A DNA stretch of 64,000 nt, taken from positions 1 through 64,000 of the forward strand of contig NZ_QHLQ01000015.1 of NCBI RefSeq assembly GCF_011813015.1, written 5' to 3'. This DNA is from Parasedimentitalea denitrificans (lineage in GTDB: Bacteria; Pseudomonadota; Alphaproteobacteria; Rhodobacterales; Rhodobacteraceae). This document shows positions 54,117-63,767 of this stretch, piece after piece. How positions within the stretch are numbered: position 1 is the stretch's first letter; each line of letters starts with the position of its first letter. The position numbers were made by a program, and so were the translations under genes. A model generated the notes under the pieces. The model did no database searches and was not told the origin of the DNA. It saw only the letters and a list, made by a program, of their open reading frames with translations.

Positions 54117-54500
54117 ATGAGCTACTCACCCAAGGATTTTCTGGTTTGGGGCGAAATACCCGTTACTGATCTGGCCAAAGCTTGCGAATTTTACGGCACA
54201 GTCACAGGCGCTGATCTGAGCATTTGCGACGGTGGACCAAACCCAATTGCGATGTTCAAGCCCGCGGACGAGAAAACCGGCGTTGCCCTGCATCTTTATC
54301 CCGGCAAGCCAGCAATTGACGGCAGCGGTCCAACCCTTCACCTGTCGGCCCAAGGCACATTGGAAGAGGTGATGGTGCGCGTCGCAAATGCAGGTGGGGA
54401 AGTCACATCAGAAGCCATTGAGATTCCCCCAGGTCGGTTCTTCCATGCCAAGGATCCAGATGGCAATTCAGTTGGTTTCTTCTTTGGTCACGACCACTGA
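54117..54500 (+). CDS. VOC-family (glyoxalase-like) protein
   Basis: A 127-residue vicinal-oxygen-chelate protein with two beta-alpha-beta-beta-beta units: GEIPVTDLAKACEFYGTVTG at the start and FFHAKDPDGNSVGFFFGHDH at the end. Start 54117 follows AAAGGA. Single-gene unit with its own terminator. Substrate unknown. Confidence 0.85.
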   Translation: MSYSPKDFLVWGEIPVTDLAKACEFYGTVTGADLSICDGGPNPIAMFKPADEKTGVALHLYPGKPAIDGSGPTLHLSAQGTLEEVMVRVANAGGEVTSEAIEIPPGRFFHAKDPDGNSVGFFFGHDH

Positions 54501-54504
54501 ACAA

Positions 54505-54533
54505 AATTGGCCCCGCTATTAACGGGGCCAATT
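54505..54533. terminator. Bidirectional terminator
   Basis: Perfect 11-base-pair stem AATTGGCCCCG / CGGGGCCAATT with a 7-base loop, between convergent VOC and acuI genes. Confidence 0.93.
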
Positions 54534-54556
54534 CTTCACTCGTTAACCGCGTAAAA

Positions 54557-55549
54557 TCAGTTATTTACGTCAACAACTACACGTCCCTTCACCTGACCAT
54601 TTAGGATGTCCGCCCCTAACTGAGGTAGATCGCTCAACGTAGCTGGCTGCACCATCGCCTCTAGCTTCTCCATCGGCAGATCTGACGCGATGCGTTTCCA
54701 AGCGCGCACACGGTTGTCGTACGGCTGCATGACGCTATCGATGCCCAGCAGGTTCACACCCCGCAACAGGAACGGAATGACTGTGGCCGGCAACCCTGCC
54801 CCGCCAGCAAGCCCAACAGCCGAGACCGATGCGCCGTATTTCATCTGCCCCAACACCCGCGCCAACATCGCGCCACCGACTGCATCCACACATCCCGCCC
54901 AGTTTTCGGATTCCAGCGGTCGCTTTACTGTCTCATTCAATTCGTCACGTGCAACGATCTGGGTCGCACCCAGAGACGTTAAATATTCAGAGGTCTCAGG
55001 TCGCCCTGTAACTCCTGCCACCTCATATCCAAGGTTGGCCAAAATCGCGGTTGCAACCGAACCCACACCACCAGCGGCACCGGTCACCAGAACTGGACCA
55101 TGACTGTTCTGCAAGCCGTGGTCTTCCAACGCCATTACTGCCAGCATCGCGGTAAAACCAGCCGTACCAACAGCCATCGCTTGACGAGTGTCCAACCCAT
55201 CGGGCAGCGGCACCAGCCAGTCAGCTTTGACATTGGCCTTCTGCGAGTACCCGCCCCAATGGGCCTCACCCACGCGCCAGCCCGTCAATACCACCTTATC
55301 GCCCGCCTTGTAGCGATCGTCAGAACTGGTCTCGACGGTCCCGGCAAAATCAATTCCGGGCACATGAGGATACTTTCGAACCAACCCACCGCCAGGACCA
55401 ATGCACAGGCCGTCTTTATAGTTCACCGTGGAATACTCCACAGCCACCGTCACTTCACCGTCGGGCAGTTGATCCAGACTGATCTGCTCTACTGCAGCTG
55501 ACGTTTTACGACTTTCTTCGTCTCTATTTACAACCAATGCATTGAACAT
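54557..55549 (-). CDS. acuI: Acryloyl-CoA reductase (MDR family)
   Basis: NADPH-dependent medium-chain reductase of 330 residues (YhdH/AcuI type) that detoxifies acryloyl-CoA from DMSP breakdown to propionyl-CoA. Features: STVNYKDGLCIGPGG, VPGIDFAGTV, the cofactor loop VTGAAGGVGSVA and AGVTGRPETSEYL. No zinc site. Start 55549 follows GGAGAGAAC. It lies 11 bases downstream of dmdA, the linkage seen in many roseobacters. Confidence 0.92.
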   Translation of the reverse strand: MFNALVVNRDEESRKTSAAVEQISLDQLPDGEVTVAVEYSTVNYKDGLCIGPGGGLVRKYPHVPGIDFAGTVETSSDDRYKAGDKVVLTGWRVGEAHWGGYSQKANVKADWLVPLPDGLDTRQAMAVGTAGFTAMLAVMALEDHGLQNSHGPVLVTGAAGGVGSVATAILANLGYEVAGVTGRPETSEYLTSLGATQIVARDELNETVKRPLESENWAGCVDAVGGAMLARVLGQMKYGASVSAVGLAGGAGLPATVIPFLLRGVNLLGIDSVMQPYDNRVRAWKRIASDLPMEKLEAMVQPATLSDLPQLGADILNGQVKGRVVVDVNN

Positions 55550-55560
55550 AGTTCTCTCCT

Positions 55561-56664
55561 TCAAATCCAAAACTTGTCGCGAACCGTCGCCGTGCGCATG
55601 CCGTCAGGCGTTTCCACTTCAAGCTTACTACCTGCGTCCCAGTGGGTCATACGAACCATGCCAATTGCCACATTCATCCGGAAATCAGGCGACCAAGCAG
55701 CTGAAGACACCCGCCCGACGCGCTTACCTGACGCGTAAAGTGGCCAATAGTCGGTACAGGCCGGTACAGGATCCCCACTGATAGAAAGTGGTCTAATCTG
55801 TTGAACCGGCCCCTCTTTTGCCACCCGCAACAACGCATCGCGGCCAATACAGCCAATCGCTGAATGAGTATCACAAAACCTGCCCAACCCACATTCGTGC
55901 GGTGTATTGTCGTCAGTCATGTCGTTTCCAAAGCTCAGCAAACCGCCTTCGATCCGTTCAATCAGATTAGGGCACCCTGCCCGCACTTCCAGATCCACAC
56001 CGGCCTCAAACAGCTTAATCCAAAGCGGCATGCCGATTTCGCCATCTTCGACATAAATTTCAAAACCGCCCTGCTTTGAGTAGCCAGAGCGAGCAATGAC
56101 CAGATCGCGCCCCTGGAACTGAAATACGCCAAATCGGAAGAAACGGATATCGCGGATACTGCTGCCAAACACCCGCTCCATCAGCGTCTCAGCCTTTGGG
56201 CCTTGGATTGCCAGTGGCGACACGTCCGGCTCATCCACCAGAACGTCCAAGCGCCAGCCATTGGCGATGCCTTTGACCCAATACAGTAAATCGCTATCCG
56301 CTATAGAGATCCACCATCGGTCTTCTGCCAGTTTCACTGCAACTGGATCATTCAGCATGCCACCCGTTTCATCGACGATTGGAACATAATAGCACTGCCC
56401 GGGCTGCATACCCCGCAAATCGCGTGGCGTCAGCATCTGCATCAGCCGCCCGGCATCCGGACCACGCAGCTCTACCTGACGTTCGCAGGACACGTCCCAG
56501 ACCTGTACGTGTTTCTTCAGATGATGGTAATCCGCTTCAACACTCTCAAACACGGTTGGAAGCAACATGTGATTGTAAACAGTGTAAGCTTTTACATCGG
56601 CTGCTTCGACTCCTTCGGAAAAAGGGGTTCTACGCAAACGCCGCGACGGTGAAATCAATGCCAT
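55561..56664 (-). CDS. dmdA: Dimethylsulfoniopropionate demethylase
   Basis: Tetrahydrofolate-dependent DMSP demethylase of 367 residues, of the GcvT/aminomethyltransferase fold, yielding methylmercaptopropionate. It closely follows roseobacter DmdA: MALISPSRRLRRTPFSEGVE, YTVYNHMLLPTVFESVEADY, VWDVSCERQVELRGPDA and the SKQGGFEIYV segment. The start at 56664 matches the family N-terminus. It is the first gene of a dmdA-acuI unit, divergent from a GntR-type regulator with operator-like palindromes between. Confidence 0.96.
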   Translation of the reverse strand: MALISPSRRLRRTPFSEGVEAADVKAYTVYNHMLLPTVFESVEADYHHLKKHVQVWDVSCERQVELRGPDAGRLMQMLTPRDLRGMQPGQCYYVPIVDETGGMLNDPVAVKLAEDRWWISIADSDLLYWVKGIANGWRLDVLVDEPDVSPLAIQGPKAETLMERVFGSSIRDIRFFRFGVFQFQGRDLVIARSGYSKQGGFEIYVEDGEIGMPLWIKLFEAGVDLEVRAGCPNLIERIEGGLLSFGNDMTDDNTPHECGLGRFCDTHSAIGCIGRDALLRVAKEGPVQQIRPLSISGDPVPACTDYWPLYASGKRVGRVSSAAWSPDFRMNVAIGMVRMTHWDAGSKLEVETPDGMRTATVRDKFWI

Positions 56665-56745
56665 TGCTATCTCTCTGACTTGCTCAGCGACTACATTTTG
56701 AAGGAAACACGTCAGAATCCCTCGACTCAACTCTTGCTTTTTTAG

Positions 56746-56769
56746 TGTCAGACTTTTAAATGTCAGACA
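56746..56769. promoter_or_regulatory. Tandem operator-like palindromes, dmdA/GntR gene
   Basis: Two TGTCAGAC copies (56746-56753, 56761-56768) 15 bases apart, each centred on the palindrome GTC-A-GAC, the second extending to TGTCAGACA. This TGTC.GACA form fits operators of FadR-subfamily GntR regulators. Confidence 0.65.
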
Positions 56770-56818
56770 ATAAAAATATTAAAAGCACTAGTTCGCACCA
56801 CAGACACGAGACAACGAC

Positions 56819-57583
56819 GTGAAGATTGACCCAAACAGCTCCGCCAACCTTTCGGCTCAAATCGCCAAGGCGATCAGGGATTCGATTGTTGCCGGCGATC
56901 TGATCATCAACGAACGATTGCCCTCAGAGGCAGAGTTGGCTGACTACTTCCAAGTCTCACGGCCGACGGTTCGCGAAGCTTTGAAAAGATTGGCGGCTCA
57001 ATCTCTGATCCGAACACAGCGCGGCGCGACGGGCGGTGCATTCGTGAATCGGCTCAGCTTTCAAGAGGCCTATGCTGATCACGTAACAACCTCGACTCTG
57101 TTGCTTTCTATGAATGAGGTTAGCTTCGATACCGCTTGCGAGGCTCGGTACGCCTTGGAACGCTCCTGTGCACCACTGTCTGCGGAACGCCGCACGGCTG
57201 ATCAATTGGCCACCATGCGCACAGAAATATTCCGGCAAAGCCAACCCAGCCTTACCGATGAGGCCTATTGTGCCTCTGACGTCGCATTCCACAGAGCGCT
57301 CGTTGATGGGGCTGCCAATCCTGTTTTATCCTACCAGCTGGCAGGCGCCATAGAGGCGATGCAGCCTTTGATGAACATGATCACTTTCACCATGCGGTCA
57401 CGAGAGATTATGGTTTGCCTGCACAGCAGTATTACAGATGCGATCGAAAGTGGTGATGGGGATGCTGCGGTGGAATGCCTGCACAATCTGGAAGCTGAAA
57501 CACGCAAAATTGCGGCTGATGCATTCGCGGCTCGCTCCGCAGCAAGACAGAGATCCGCCACCATCACGAAAATAACCGGTTGA
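56819..57583 (+). CDS. GntR-family regulator (FadR subfamily)
   Basis: Transcription factor of 254 residues: N-terminal winged helix (ERLPSEAELADYFQVSRPTV, LIRTQRGATGGAFV) and a C-terminal all-helical FCD ligand domain with metal-type His/Asp positions (SDVAFHRALV, CLHSSITDAIESGD). It starts with GTG. Divergence from dmdA and the tandem palindromes suggest control of DMSP demethylation, as expected of the GntR gene next to dmdA in roseobacters. Inducer might be DMSP or acryloyl/propionyl derivatives. Confidence 0.9.
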   Translation: MKIDPNSSANLSAQIAKAIRDSIVAGDLIINERLPSEAELADYFQVSRPTVREALKRLAAQSLIRTQRGATGGAFVNRLSFQEAYADHVTTSTLLLSMNEVSFDTACEARYALERSCAPLSAERRTADQLATMRTEIFRQSQPSLTDEAYCASDVAFHRALVDGAANPVLSYQLAGAIEAMQPLMNMITFTMRSREIMVCLHSSITDAIESGDGDAAVECLHNLEAETRKIAADAFAARSAARQRSATITKITG

Positions 57584-58147
57584 TCTGTTGTAGACTTCGG
57601 TCAGGAATAATAATCCACCCGTCTCTTTTTTCGAATTGGGTCTTCAACTTCACATCTTCCGGCTCTATATTACAGTTGTTCCCTCGGGGACTATGGACAT
57701 AAATGCGCTCGTAATAAGCGGATCGGACCCGGGGGCGGTACCCGGCGTCTCCACCAAACATCCTTCATTTGGGGATCATGGGGACGAAATAGGATCGACG
57801 AACGTCTAAAGGGGTTAGCTTTGTCTCGGCTGTCTGCCACCGTTACCGGCGAAAACTGTACAATTGCAAATGACAATCGTGCTCCGGCAATGGCAGTTGC
57901 AGCGTAAGCTGTAAATGTCGCCGAAACTAACTCCTTAGGTTTAGCGACCTAAGGCGGGGTTCGCAGGTACCTGGCAACAGAAACCTGCACTACCTCCCCC
58001 CCTAATTAGCTCGCTCTTGGCGCCTTCGGCATATCGCGGAACAAGCAGAAAAATCCGGACGTCGCGTCACTTGATAATGGCCCGCAAAAGTTCATCGAAT
58101 TTTGACGGTCACCGGCCACAAAAGTACTTATCTAAGAAAGTACTCAC
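57584..58147. other. Intergenic stretch with perfect hairpin
   Basis: About 560 bases without a supported gene. It contains a perfect hairpin CCTTAGGT-ttagcg-ACCTAAGG (57933-57954) followed by a GC-rich stretch with a second GCAGGT...ACCTGC pair (57973-57998). Role unknown; possibly a remnant of a mobile element end or an RNA structure. Confidence 0.45.
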
Positions 58148-58579
58148 ATGACTAAAATTGAAATTCTGCAAAGCTGGTATGACGAGGTTTGGAGCAAGGG
58201 AAATCTCAACGTCATCGACCATTTGCTTGTCCCGGATATCACGGCCAACGGTGTGCTCACCTCGATTGGACTGACACGAGAAGAGTTCCGCGATCTTGTG
58301 GTTGCAGTTCGCGGCCTCTTGCAATCGATCGATGTGACCCTGAAGCAAACTGTTGAACAGGGCGATTGGTTGGCAGCCTTGACCGAGATTAACGCAAAAA
58401 GAGATGACAACGGTGAGCCGGTTTCGATTTCAAGCCAGGTTATGGTGCGATTTGAAGGAACCAGATTGGCAGAAACCCACTATCAATTCGACTTTTTCAC
58501 TATGTTTGAACAGCTTGGACAACTGCCAACAGATTCACTGCCGATTTGTTTGACGGGCCAGCGTCTCGTTTGGAAGTAA
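58148..58579 (+). CDS. SnoaL/NTF2-like ester-cyclase-type protein
   Basis: A 143-residue protein of the cone-shaped NTF2-like fold, with WYDEVWSKGNLNVIDHLLVP near the start and SQVMVRFEGTRLAETHYQFD near the end. Many relatives are annotated as ester cyclases or bind small hydrophobic ligands; no reaction can be assigned here. It stands alone upstream of the chromate genes. Confidence 0.75.
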   Translation: MTKIEILQSWYDEVWSKGNLNVIDHLLVPDITANGVLTSIGLTREEFRDLVVAVRGLLQSIDVTLKQTVEQGDWLAALTEINAKRDDNGEPVSISSQVMVRFEGTRLAETHYQFDFFTMFEQLGQLPTDSLPICLTGQRLVWK

Positions 58580-58703
58580 TGACCGGAGCTTGACAGGCCC
58601 GTTGAAAAAGCGTTGTGTCACCGCCATGGGGTTTTCGCGACCGCCCCGTGAGGCTTAGGCCCAAGGTTCGCATCCATTGCTCCGTTTACGGAAAGGATGC
58701 CCC

Positions 58704-59513
58704 ATGGCTACTGCATACTCGGAAATTTCACCCACCCAATTGATGCGCCTAATCGGCACACCAGAGGCTCCGGTTTTGATTGATGTCCTCAGTGATGACG
58801 ACTTCACCCTAGACCCAAGACTGATCCCGTCGGCCCGACGTCACCACCCAGATCAAATCCTGCATTTGTTACCCGAGTTGGCCGGGCGTCGTGTTGTTGT
58901 AATTTGCCAGAAGGGCAAGAAACTCTCGCATGGGGCTGCAGCGTTATTGCGCAACCATGGCATCGCGGCAGAGGTTCTTGCTGGTGGCAACTGGGCCTGG
59001 CGCGATGCCGGGCTACCGCTGGTGCCTGTGGCCAGCCTGCCCCAGCCGCACAGCGGTGGCCTTTGGGTCACCCGCCACCGACCCAAGATCGACCGTATCG
59101 CCTGCCCCTGGCTGATCCGCCGCTTTGTCGACCCCAAGGCCCAATTCCTGTTTGTTCCACCAGCAGAAGTCACCGCGGTGGCAGAGAAATTCAACGCGAC
59201 ACCGTTTGACATTGAAAACACGTTTTGGAGCCATCGTGGTCCGTCGTGCAGTTTTGACGTGATGATGACAGAGTTTGGCCTAACCACACCTGCCCTATCC
59301 CGTCTTGCCGCCGTCATTCGTGCCGCCGACACCAACAAGCCGGAACTGGCCCCTCAGGCGGCTGGGTTGCTTGCCCTGTCGGTAGGCCTGTCACGGCAAT
59401 ACAAGAATGACATCGACCAGCTTGAGGCAGCAATGCCCCTGTATGACGCGTTTTATCGTTGGGCGCGCGATGCGCATGACGAGGGACATGACTGGCCAGC
59501 GGTGAAAAACTAA
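58704..59513 (+). CDS. chrB: Rhodanese-ChrB fusion protein
   Basis: A 269-residue protein joining an N-terminal rhodanese-like domain (PVLIDVLSDDDFTLDPRLIP; active-site Cys in VVVICQKGKKLSHG) to a C-terminal ChrB domain (TRHRPKIDRIACPWLIRRFV ... FWSHRGPSCSFDVMM). ChrB-domain proteins regulate or assist chromate resistance. Start 58704 follows AAGGA. It overlaps chrA by one base (TAATG), so the two are coupled. Confidence 0.88.
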   Translation: MATAYSEISPTQLMRLIGTPEAPVLIDVLSDDDFTLDPRLIPSARRHHPDQILHLLPELAGRRVVVICQKGKKLSHGAAALLRNHGIAAEVLAGGNWAWRDAGLPLVPVASLPQPHSGGLWVTRHRPKIDRIACPWLIRRFVDPKAQFLFVPPAEVTAVAEKFNATPFDIENTFWSHRGPSCSFDVMMTEFGLTTPALSRLAAVIRAADTNKPELAPQAAGLLALSVGLSRQYKNDIDQLEAAMPLYDAFYRWARDAHDEGHDWPAVKN

Positions 59514-60778
59514 TGCGCCCTTCGATGAGTGAAATGGTCCGCGTCTTTGGACGCATCGGCCTGCTGAGCTTTGGTGGGCCAGCGGCACAAATTGCGGTGA
59601 TGCATCGCGAATTGGTTGAGGATCGCCCCTGGCTGAGCGAGCCTGGTTTCCTGCGCGCGCTGTCGTTTTGCATGCTGCTGCCCGGCCCCGAGGCAATGCA
59701 GCTTGCCACCTATGCGGGGTGGCGGTTGCGAGGCATCCCTGGCGGGCTATTGGCGGGGCTGTTATTTGTCATACCCGGCGCTCTGATCATCAGCATTCTG
59801 GTTGGGTTTTACGCTGTCTATGGTGAACTTGAGCTTGTTCAGGCAGGCTTTCTTGGCATCAAAGCCTCGGTGGTAATCATAGTTCTTCTGGCGTTGCGTA
59901 AACTAGCTCGCAAGGCGCTGCACGGCATCAGTGCATGGGTGCTAGCGGGCCTAGGGTTTGTTGGTCTGTTTGCCTTGAACCTGCCGTTTCCACTGATCGT
60001 GCTTGGGGCCGGTCTTTATGGATTGCTGCGCGGCGGCGCGGGCGCTGAACCCGAAGGGACGCCCAAGCAGCTGAATGTTTCTTTTGCGGGACGGCAGATT
60101 CTGACCTGGGGCGGGCTTTGGATGCTGCCATTGATCGCCCTTAGCCTGTCAGGCGCAACGTTTCTGGCCAATATCGGGTGGTTCTTTGCTAAACTGGCTG
60201 TCGTTACATTTGGCGGCGCCTATGCCGTCCTGGCCTACATGACCCAAACCGTGGTTGAGAATTATCACTGGATCTCGACCGAACAAATGATTGACGCCCT
60301 CGGCTTGGCCGAAACGACACCCGGCCCGCTGATCCTGGTCACCCAATTTGTCGCCATGTTGGCCGGCTTACAGGCCCAAGGCCCCGCGCTTGGGCTTGCG
60401 GCTGGGCTGGTTGCGCTCTGGGCCACCTTCATGCCCTGCTTTCTTTGGATCTTTCTAGCAGCCCCATATGTCGAGCAAATATCCTCACACCCTCGGTTAG
60501 GTGCAGCGTTGAAGGCCATCACCGCTTCGGTTGTTGGGGTTATCCTGAACCTGTCGGTCTGGTTCGCGATGCATGTGCTGTTCACAAAGGTCGAGCGTGT
60601 TGACCACCAATTGCTATCGATTGCTGTCCCTGTCAGGGCCAGCCTAGACCCTGTGGCACTCGGTTTGGTTTGCCTCGCCGCGGTCGCAACCCAGATTACC
60701 CGCGGTAGCATGATGCTGACCCTGTTCCTAATGGCACTGGCTGGAATCGGCACGACCTTACTGCCGGGTGTTGGATAA
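59513..60778 (+). CDS. chrA: Chromate transporter
   Basis: Membrane protein of 421 residues of the long-chain CHR family: two homologous halves, each with the motif seen in RIGLLSFGGPAAQIAVMHRE (half 1) and KLAVVTFGGAYAVLAYMTQT (half 2), and conserved LPGPEAMQLATYAGWR and LAETTPGPLILVTQFVA segments. It would expel chromate from the cytoplasm. Follows rhodanese-ChrB and ends at a long hairpin. Confidence 0.94.
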   Translation: MRPSMSEMVRVFGRIGLLSFGGPAAQIAVMHRELVEDRPWLSEPGFLRALSFCMLLPGPEAMQLATYAGWRLRGIPGGLLAGLLFVIPGALIISILVGFYAVYGELELVQAGFLGIKASVVIIVLLALRKLARKALHGISAWVLAGLGFVGLFALNLPFPLIVLGAGLYGLLRGGAGAEPEGTPKQLNVSFAGRQILTWGGLWMLPLIALSLSGATFLANIGWFFAKLAVVTFGGAYAVLAYMTQTVVENYHWISTEQMIDALGLAETTPGPLILVTQFVAMLAGLQAQGPALGLAAGLVALWATFMPCFLWIFLAAPYVEQISSHPRLGAALKAITASVVGVILNLSVWFAMHVLFTKVERVDHQLLSIAVPVRASLDPVALGLVCLAAVATQITRGSMMLTLFLMALAGIGTTLLPGVG

Positions 60779-60792
60779 GTCGTCGACTAATC

Positions 60793-60852
60793 AAAGAGCA
60801 ATGCAGCATAGAGCCCGAAGGATAATCACAAATTCTATGCTGCTGCTCTTTT
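60793..60852 (+). terminator. Long hairpin terminator after chrA
   Basis: Arms near 60793-60812 and 60834-60852 (AAAGAGCA...GCAGCATAGA / TCTATGCTGC...TGCTCTTT) pair with one bulge, followed by a TTTTGTTT tail. Confidence 0.8.
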
Positions 60853-60903
60853 GTTTCTGACCGAATCCCCTATGATTAAGGCAAGGGCTAAAAGGGTGAT
60901 GAT

Positions 60904-61368
60904 ATGTCCCGCGACATCGACTACGGAAATCTTATGCATACAGCCATGCGCGGTCTGATCCGGACCGTGCTGTTGGATATTGCCGATAAGGGGCTTCCTG
61001 GAAATCACCATTTTTTCATTACCTTCGATACCGACCACCCCGACGCTGAATTGGCCGATTGGTTGTCTGACCGTTACCCCGGTGAGATGACGGTAGTGAT
61101 GCAGCATTGGTTTGATAACCTTGAGGTTGGCGACGACGGCTTTGCCATTACGCTAAACTTTGGCGATGCACCCGAGCCGCTTTATATCCCTTATGATGCG
61201 ATCAAGACCTTTGTTGATCCATCGGTGGAATTTGGTCTGCGTTTCGAATCCGCTGAAGAAGAAGCGGATGAGGAATCAGCCGCAGTGGTGGATGAACTGA
61301 TCAGCGAAACTCAGGAAGATGCAAAGCCGGACGCGGATGTCGTGTCATTGGATAGCTTCCGCAAATAG
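60904..61368 (+). CDS. sspB: SspB-type ClpXP adaptor
   Basis: A 154-residue protein of the SspB family: helical N-terminus (MHTAMRGLIRTVLLDIADKG), the substrate-binding Sm-like body (HHFFITFDTDHP, MTVVMQHWFDNLEV, FGDAPEPLYIPYDAIKTFVD) and a long acidic linker ending in the ClpX-docking tail DVVSLDSFRK. It would deliver ssrA-tagged proteins to ClpXP. Confidence 0.9.
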   Translation: MSRDIDYGNLMHTAMRGLIRTVLLDIADKGLPGNHHFFITFDTDHPDAELADWLSDRYPGEMTVVMQHWFDNLEVGDDGFAITLNFGDAPEPLYIPYDAIKTFVDPSVEFGLRFESAEEEADEESAAVVDELISETQEDAKPDADVVSLDSFRK

Positions 61369-61427
61369 AATTCAGTCGCAGAACTATTTCTCTATTTCAG
61401 AATCGCACCAAATACGCCGAATCGGCG

Positions 61428-61994
61428 TTACTGGCGCGCCAAGAATGTCGAAATAAATCTGGTTGGGATGCCATTTCGGTGCGAGTTGAATTCCAGCTGC
61501 AGCCCACCGTCTACCAACGTGCGATCATATTGCTGCATCTCGTAGTCACCGTTCGGGGCCACAAACAATGAGAATACCGTTAGTGTGTCGCCTGTGATCC
61601 GGCTCCAAACATAGGGCTCCCCCTTCATCGGATCCAATTGCTCAGTGTGCCCAAAAACGTTGCGCTTCATTGCTGCCGCATACACCCCGTCACGGCCCGA
61701 AGGCTGAAACTCAATCTCATATGACTTTGCCTTGCGCCGGCCGTCACTCTTTTGGGTGGTCGACGTCCACTTCACGCGGTAGCCATCACTGGTTTCGCCA
61801 ATGACAACGCTCATGTCTCGAGGTGAGATTTCCCCGGAACGTGTCTCTACATCCGCGCTCCCGGAATACTCGCCCACAAATCGCGAAATATCGGCCAGTG
61901 CAGCTTGCCCTGACATGACAACTGCCGCTGCCATGGCGAAAACACCCAGCAGCTTTCTGCGGGAAAACGAGTTCGGATTGCAGAGTTTGTCCAC
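61428..61994 (-). CDS. Exported hypothetical protein, Tat-type signal
   Basis: A 188-residue protein with a twin-arginine-like signal (SFSRRKLLGVFAMAAAVVMS, cleavage near ALA-DI) and a beta-rich mature domain (VGEYSGSADVETRSGEISPR, YRVKWTSTTQK). The GTG start at 61994 is preceded by AGGAGG. I know it only as a conserved type of exported protein in this bacterial group; function unknown. Confidence 0.7.
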   Translation of the reverse strand: MDKLCNPNSFSRRKLLGVFAMAAAVVMSGQAALADISRFVGEYSGSADVETRSGEISPRDMSVVIGETSDGYRVKWTSTTQKSDGRRKAKSYEIEFQPSGRDGVYAAAMKRNVFGHTEQLDPMKGEPYVWSRITGDTLTVFSLFVAPNGDYEMQQYDRTLVDGGLQLEFNSHRNGIPTRFISTFLARQ

Positions 61995-62196
61995 GGGACC
62001 TCCTTAGGGCGAGATGCTGCTAGCTCTGCCACTGTAACCTTCCACAGCCGACAAACAATGCCTTAGCGAAAAATTGAACGGCCCTGCCCTCTATACCTTG
62101 GGTCACGATCGTCTATGCTGCGCGCAACTGGCCAATTGCACCTATCACACGCACAGGCTAAACGGCATACAATCGCATACCTGACGGAGTAAACGG

Positions 62197-63591
62197 ATGT
62201 CCGAGACCCGCACCGAAACAGACAGCTTTGGCCCACTAGAGGTCCCCGCAGACAAGTACTGGGGCGCCCAGACCCAGCGTTCGATCATGAACTTCCCCAT
62301 CGGTTGGGAGAAGCAGCCCGTCGCCATCGTGCGCGCGCTGGGTGTGATCAAACAAGCCTGCGCCATGGCCAACAAAGAATCCGGAAAGATGGAGGCCGAG
62401 ATCGCAGATGCGGTTATCCAGGCAGCTGGCGAAGTCTTTGAGGGCAAGTTCGACGACAACTTCCCACTTGTTGTTTGGCAGACCGGTTCCGGGACCCAGT
62501 CGAATATGAACTCGAACGAAGTGATCGCAAACCGAGCGATTGAAATCTTGGGGGGTGTTATTGGCTCCAAAGAGCCGGTGCATCCGAACGATCACTGCAA
62601 CATGGGTCAGTCGTCAAACGACACCTTCCCAACTGCTATGCACATCGCAGCTGCGATGACAGTGCGCGACGTGCTGATGCCCGGCCTGAACAAGCTGCTG
62701 GCCGGACTGGAAGCGAAGTCCGACGAGTTCAAAGACATCATCAAAATTGGCCGCACCCATACACAGGATGCAACGCCACTGACACTGGGTCAGGAATTTG
62801 GCGGCTATGCTCACCAGGTCCGCATGGGCATTCAGCGCATCGAAGCCGCCTTGCCCGGTATTTATGAGCTAGCGCAAGGCGGTACAGCCGTCGGCACCGG
62901 CCTGAACACTCAGCACGGTTGGAGCGAGAAAGTCGCCGCCAACATGGGTGAAATCACCGGCCTGCCTTTTGTCACTGCACCGAACAAGTTCGAAGCTCTG
63001 GCCGCACATGACGCTATGGTCTTTATGTCCGGCGCTTTGGCTACCGTTGCCGGTTCGATGTACAAAATCGCCAACGACATCCGTTTCTTGGGCTCTGGCC
63101 CACGTTCGGGTCTGGGAGAGCTGATCCTGCCTGAGAATGAGCCGGGTTCGTCGATCATGCCCGGTAAAGTGAACCCAACTCAGGCCGAAGCTATGACCCA
63201 AGTTGCTGCCCACGTCATGGGTAACAACGCTGCGATGACTTTTGCTGGCTCGCAAGGCCACTTTGAGCTGAACGTTTATAACCCGATGATGTCCTACAAC
63301 CTGCTGCAATCCATGCAATTGTTGGGTGACGTCGCCGACAGCTTCACCGAGCGTATGCTGAACGGCATCAAGGCCAATGAGCCACGCATCGACAAGCTGA
63401 TGAAAGAAAGCCTGATGCTGGTTACAGCTCTGGCCCCAACCATCGGCTATGACAACGCCACCAAGGTGGCCAAGACTGCGCACAAAAATGGCACCACGCT
63501 CAAGGAAGAGGCTATTGCCCTCGGCTTTGTTGACGAAGCGACCTTTGACGCTGTTGTCCGCCCCGAGCAGATGGTCGGACCCAAAGACTGA
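62197..63591 (+). CDS. fumC: Class II fumarate hydratase
   Basis: TCA-cycle enzyme of 464 residues converting fumarate to malate, iron-independent. Conserved blocks are present: [57 protein letters not shown], and the signature [22 protein letters not shown] site precedes the ATG. Its stop overlaps the next small gene by one base. Confidence 0.97.
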   Translation: MSETRTETDSFGPLEVPADKYWGAQTQRSIMNFPIGWEKQPVAIVRALGVIKQACAMANKESGKMEAEIADAVIQAAGEVFEGKFDDNFPLVVWQTGSGTQSNMNSNEVIANRAIEILGGVIGSKEPVHPNDHCNMGQSSNDTFPTAMHIAAAMTVRDVLMPGLNKLLAGLEAKSDEFKDIIKIGRTHTQDATPLTLGQEFGGYAHQVRMGIQRIEAALPGIYELAQGGTAVGTGLNTQHGWSEKVAANMGEITGLPFVTAPNKFEALAAHDAMVFMSGALATVAGSMYKIANDIRFLGSGPRSGLGELILPENEPGSSIMPGKVNPTQAEAMTQVAAHVMGNNAAMTFAGSQGHFELNVYNPMMSYNLLQSMQLLGDVADSFTERMLNGIKANEPRIDKLMKESLMLVTALAPTIGYDNATKVAKTAHKNGTTLKEEAIALGFVDEATFDAVVRPEQMVGPKD

Positions 63592-63767
63592 TGGCTGAAC
63601 CGGTCAACCTGAACCGGTTCAAGAAACAAAAAGCGCGGGCCGAGAAAAAGGCCCGCGCTGACCAAAACGCCATCAAACATGGGCGCAGCAAGGCTGAAAA
63701 GCAACTGGATCGCTCCACACTTGATAAAGCTAAGCGTGATCTTGATGGACACCAAAGCGACACATGA
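63591..63767 (+). CDS. DUF4169-type small basic protein
   Basis: A 58-residue Lys/Arg-rich protein ([20 protein letters not shown] ... DLDGHQSDT), coupled to fumC by a TGATG overlap and to the next gene by ATGA. This trio is common in Rhodobacteraceae. Function unknown. Confidence 0.8.
   Translation: MAEPVNLNRFKKQKARAEKKARADQNAIKHGRSKAEKQLDRSTLDKAKRDLDGHQSDT

Noticed and set aside
57564..57876. Minus-strand frames after the GntR gene
   Set aside because: Short, overlapping, without start signals or recognisable features.
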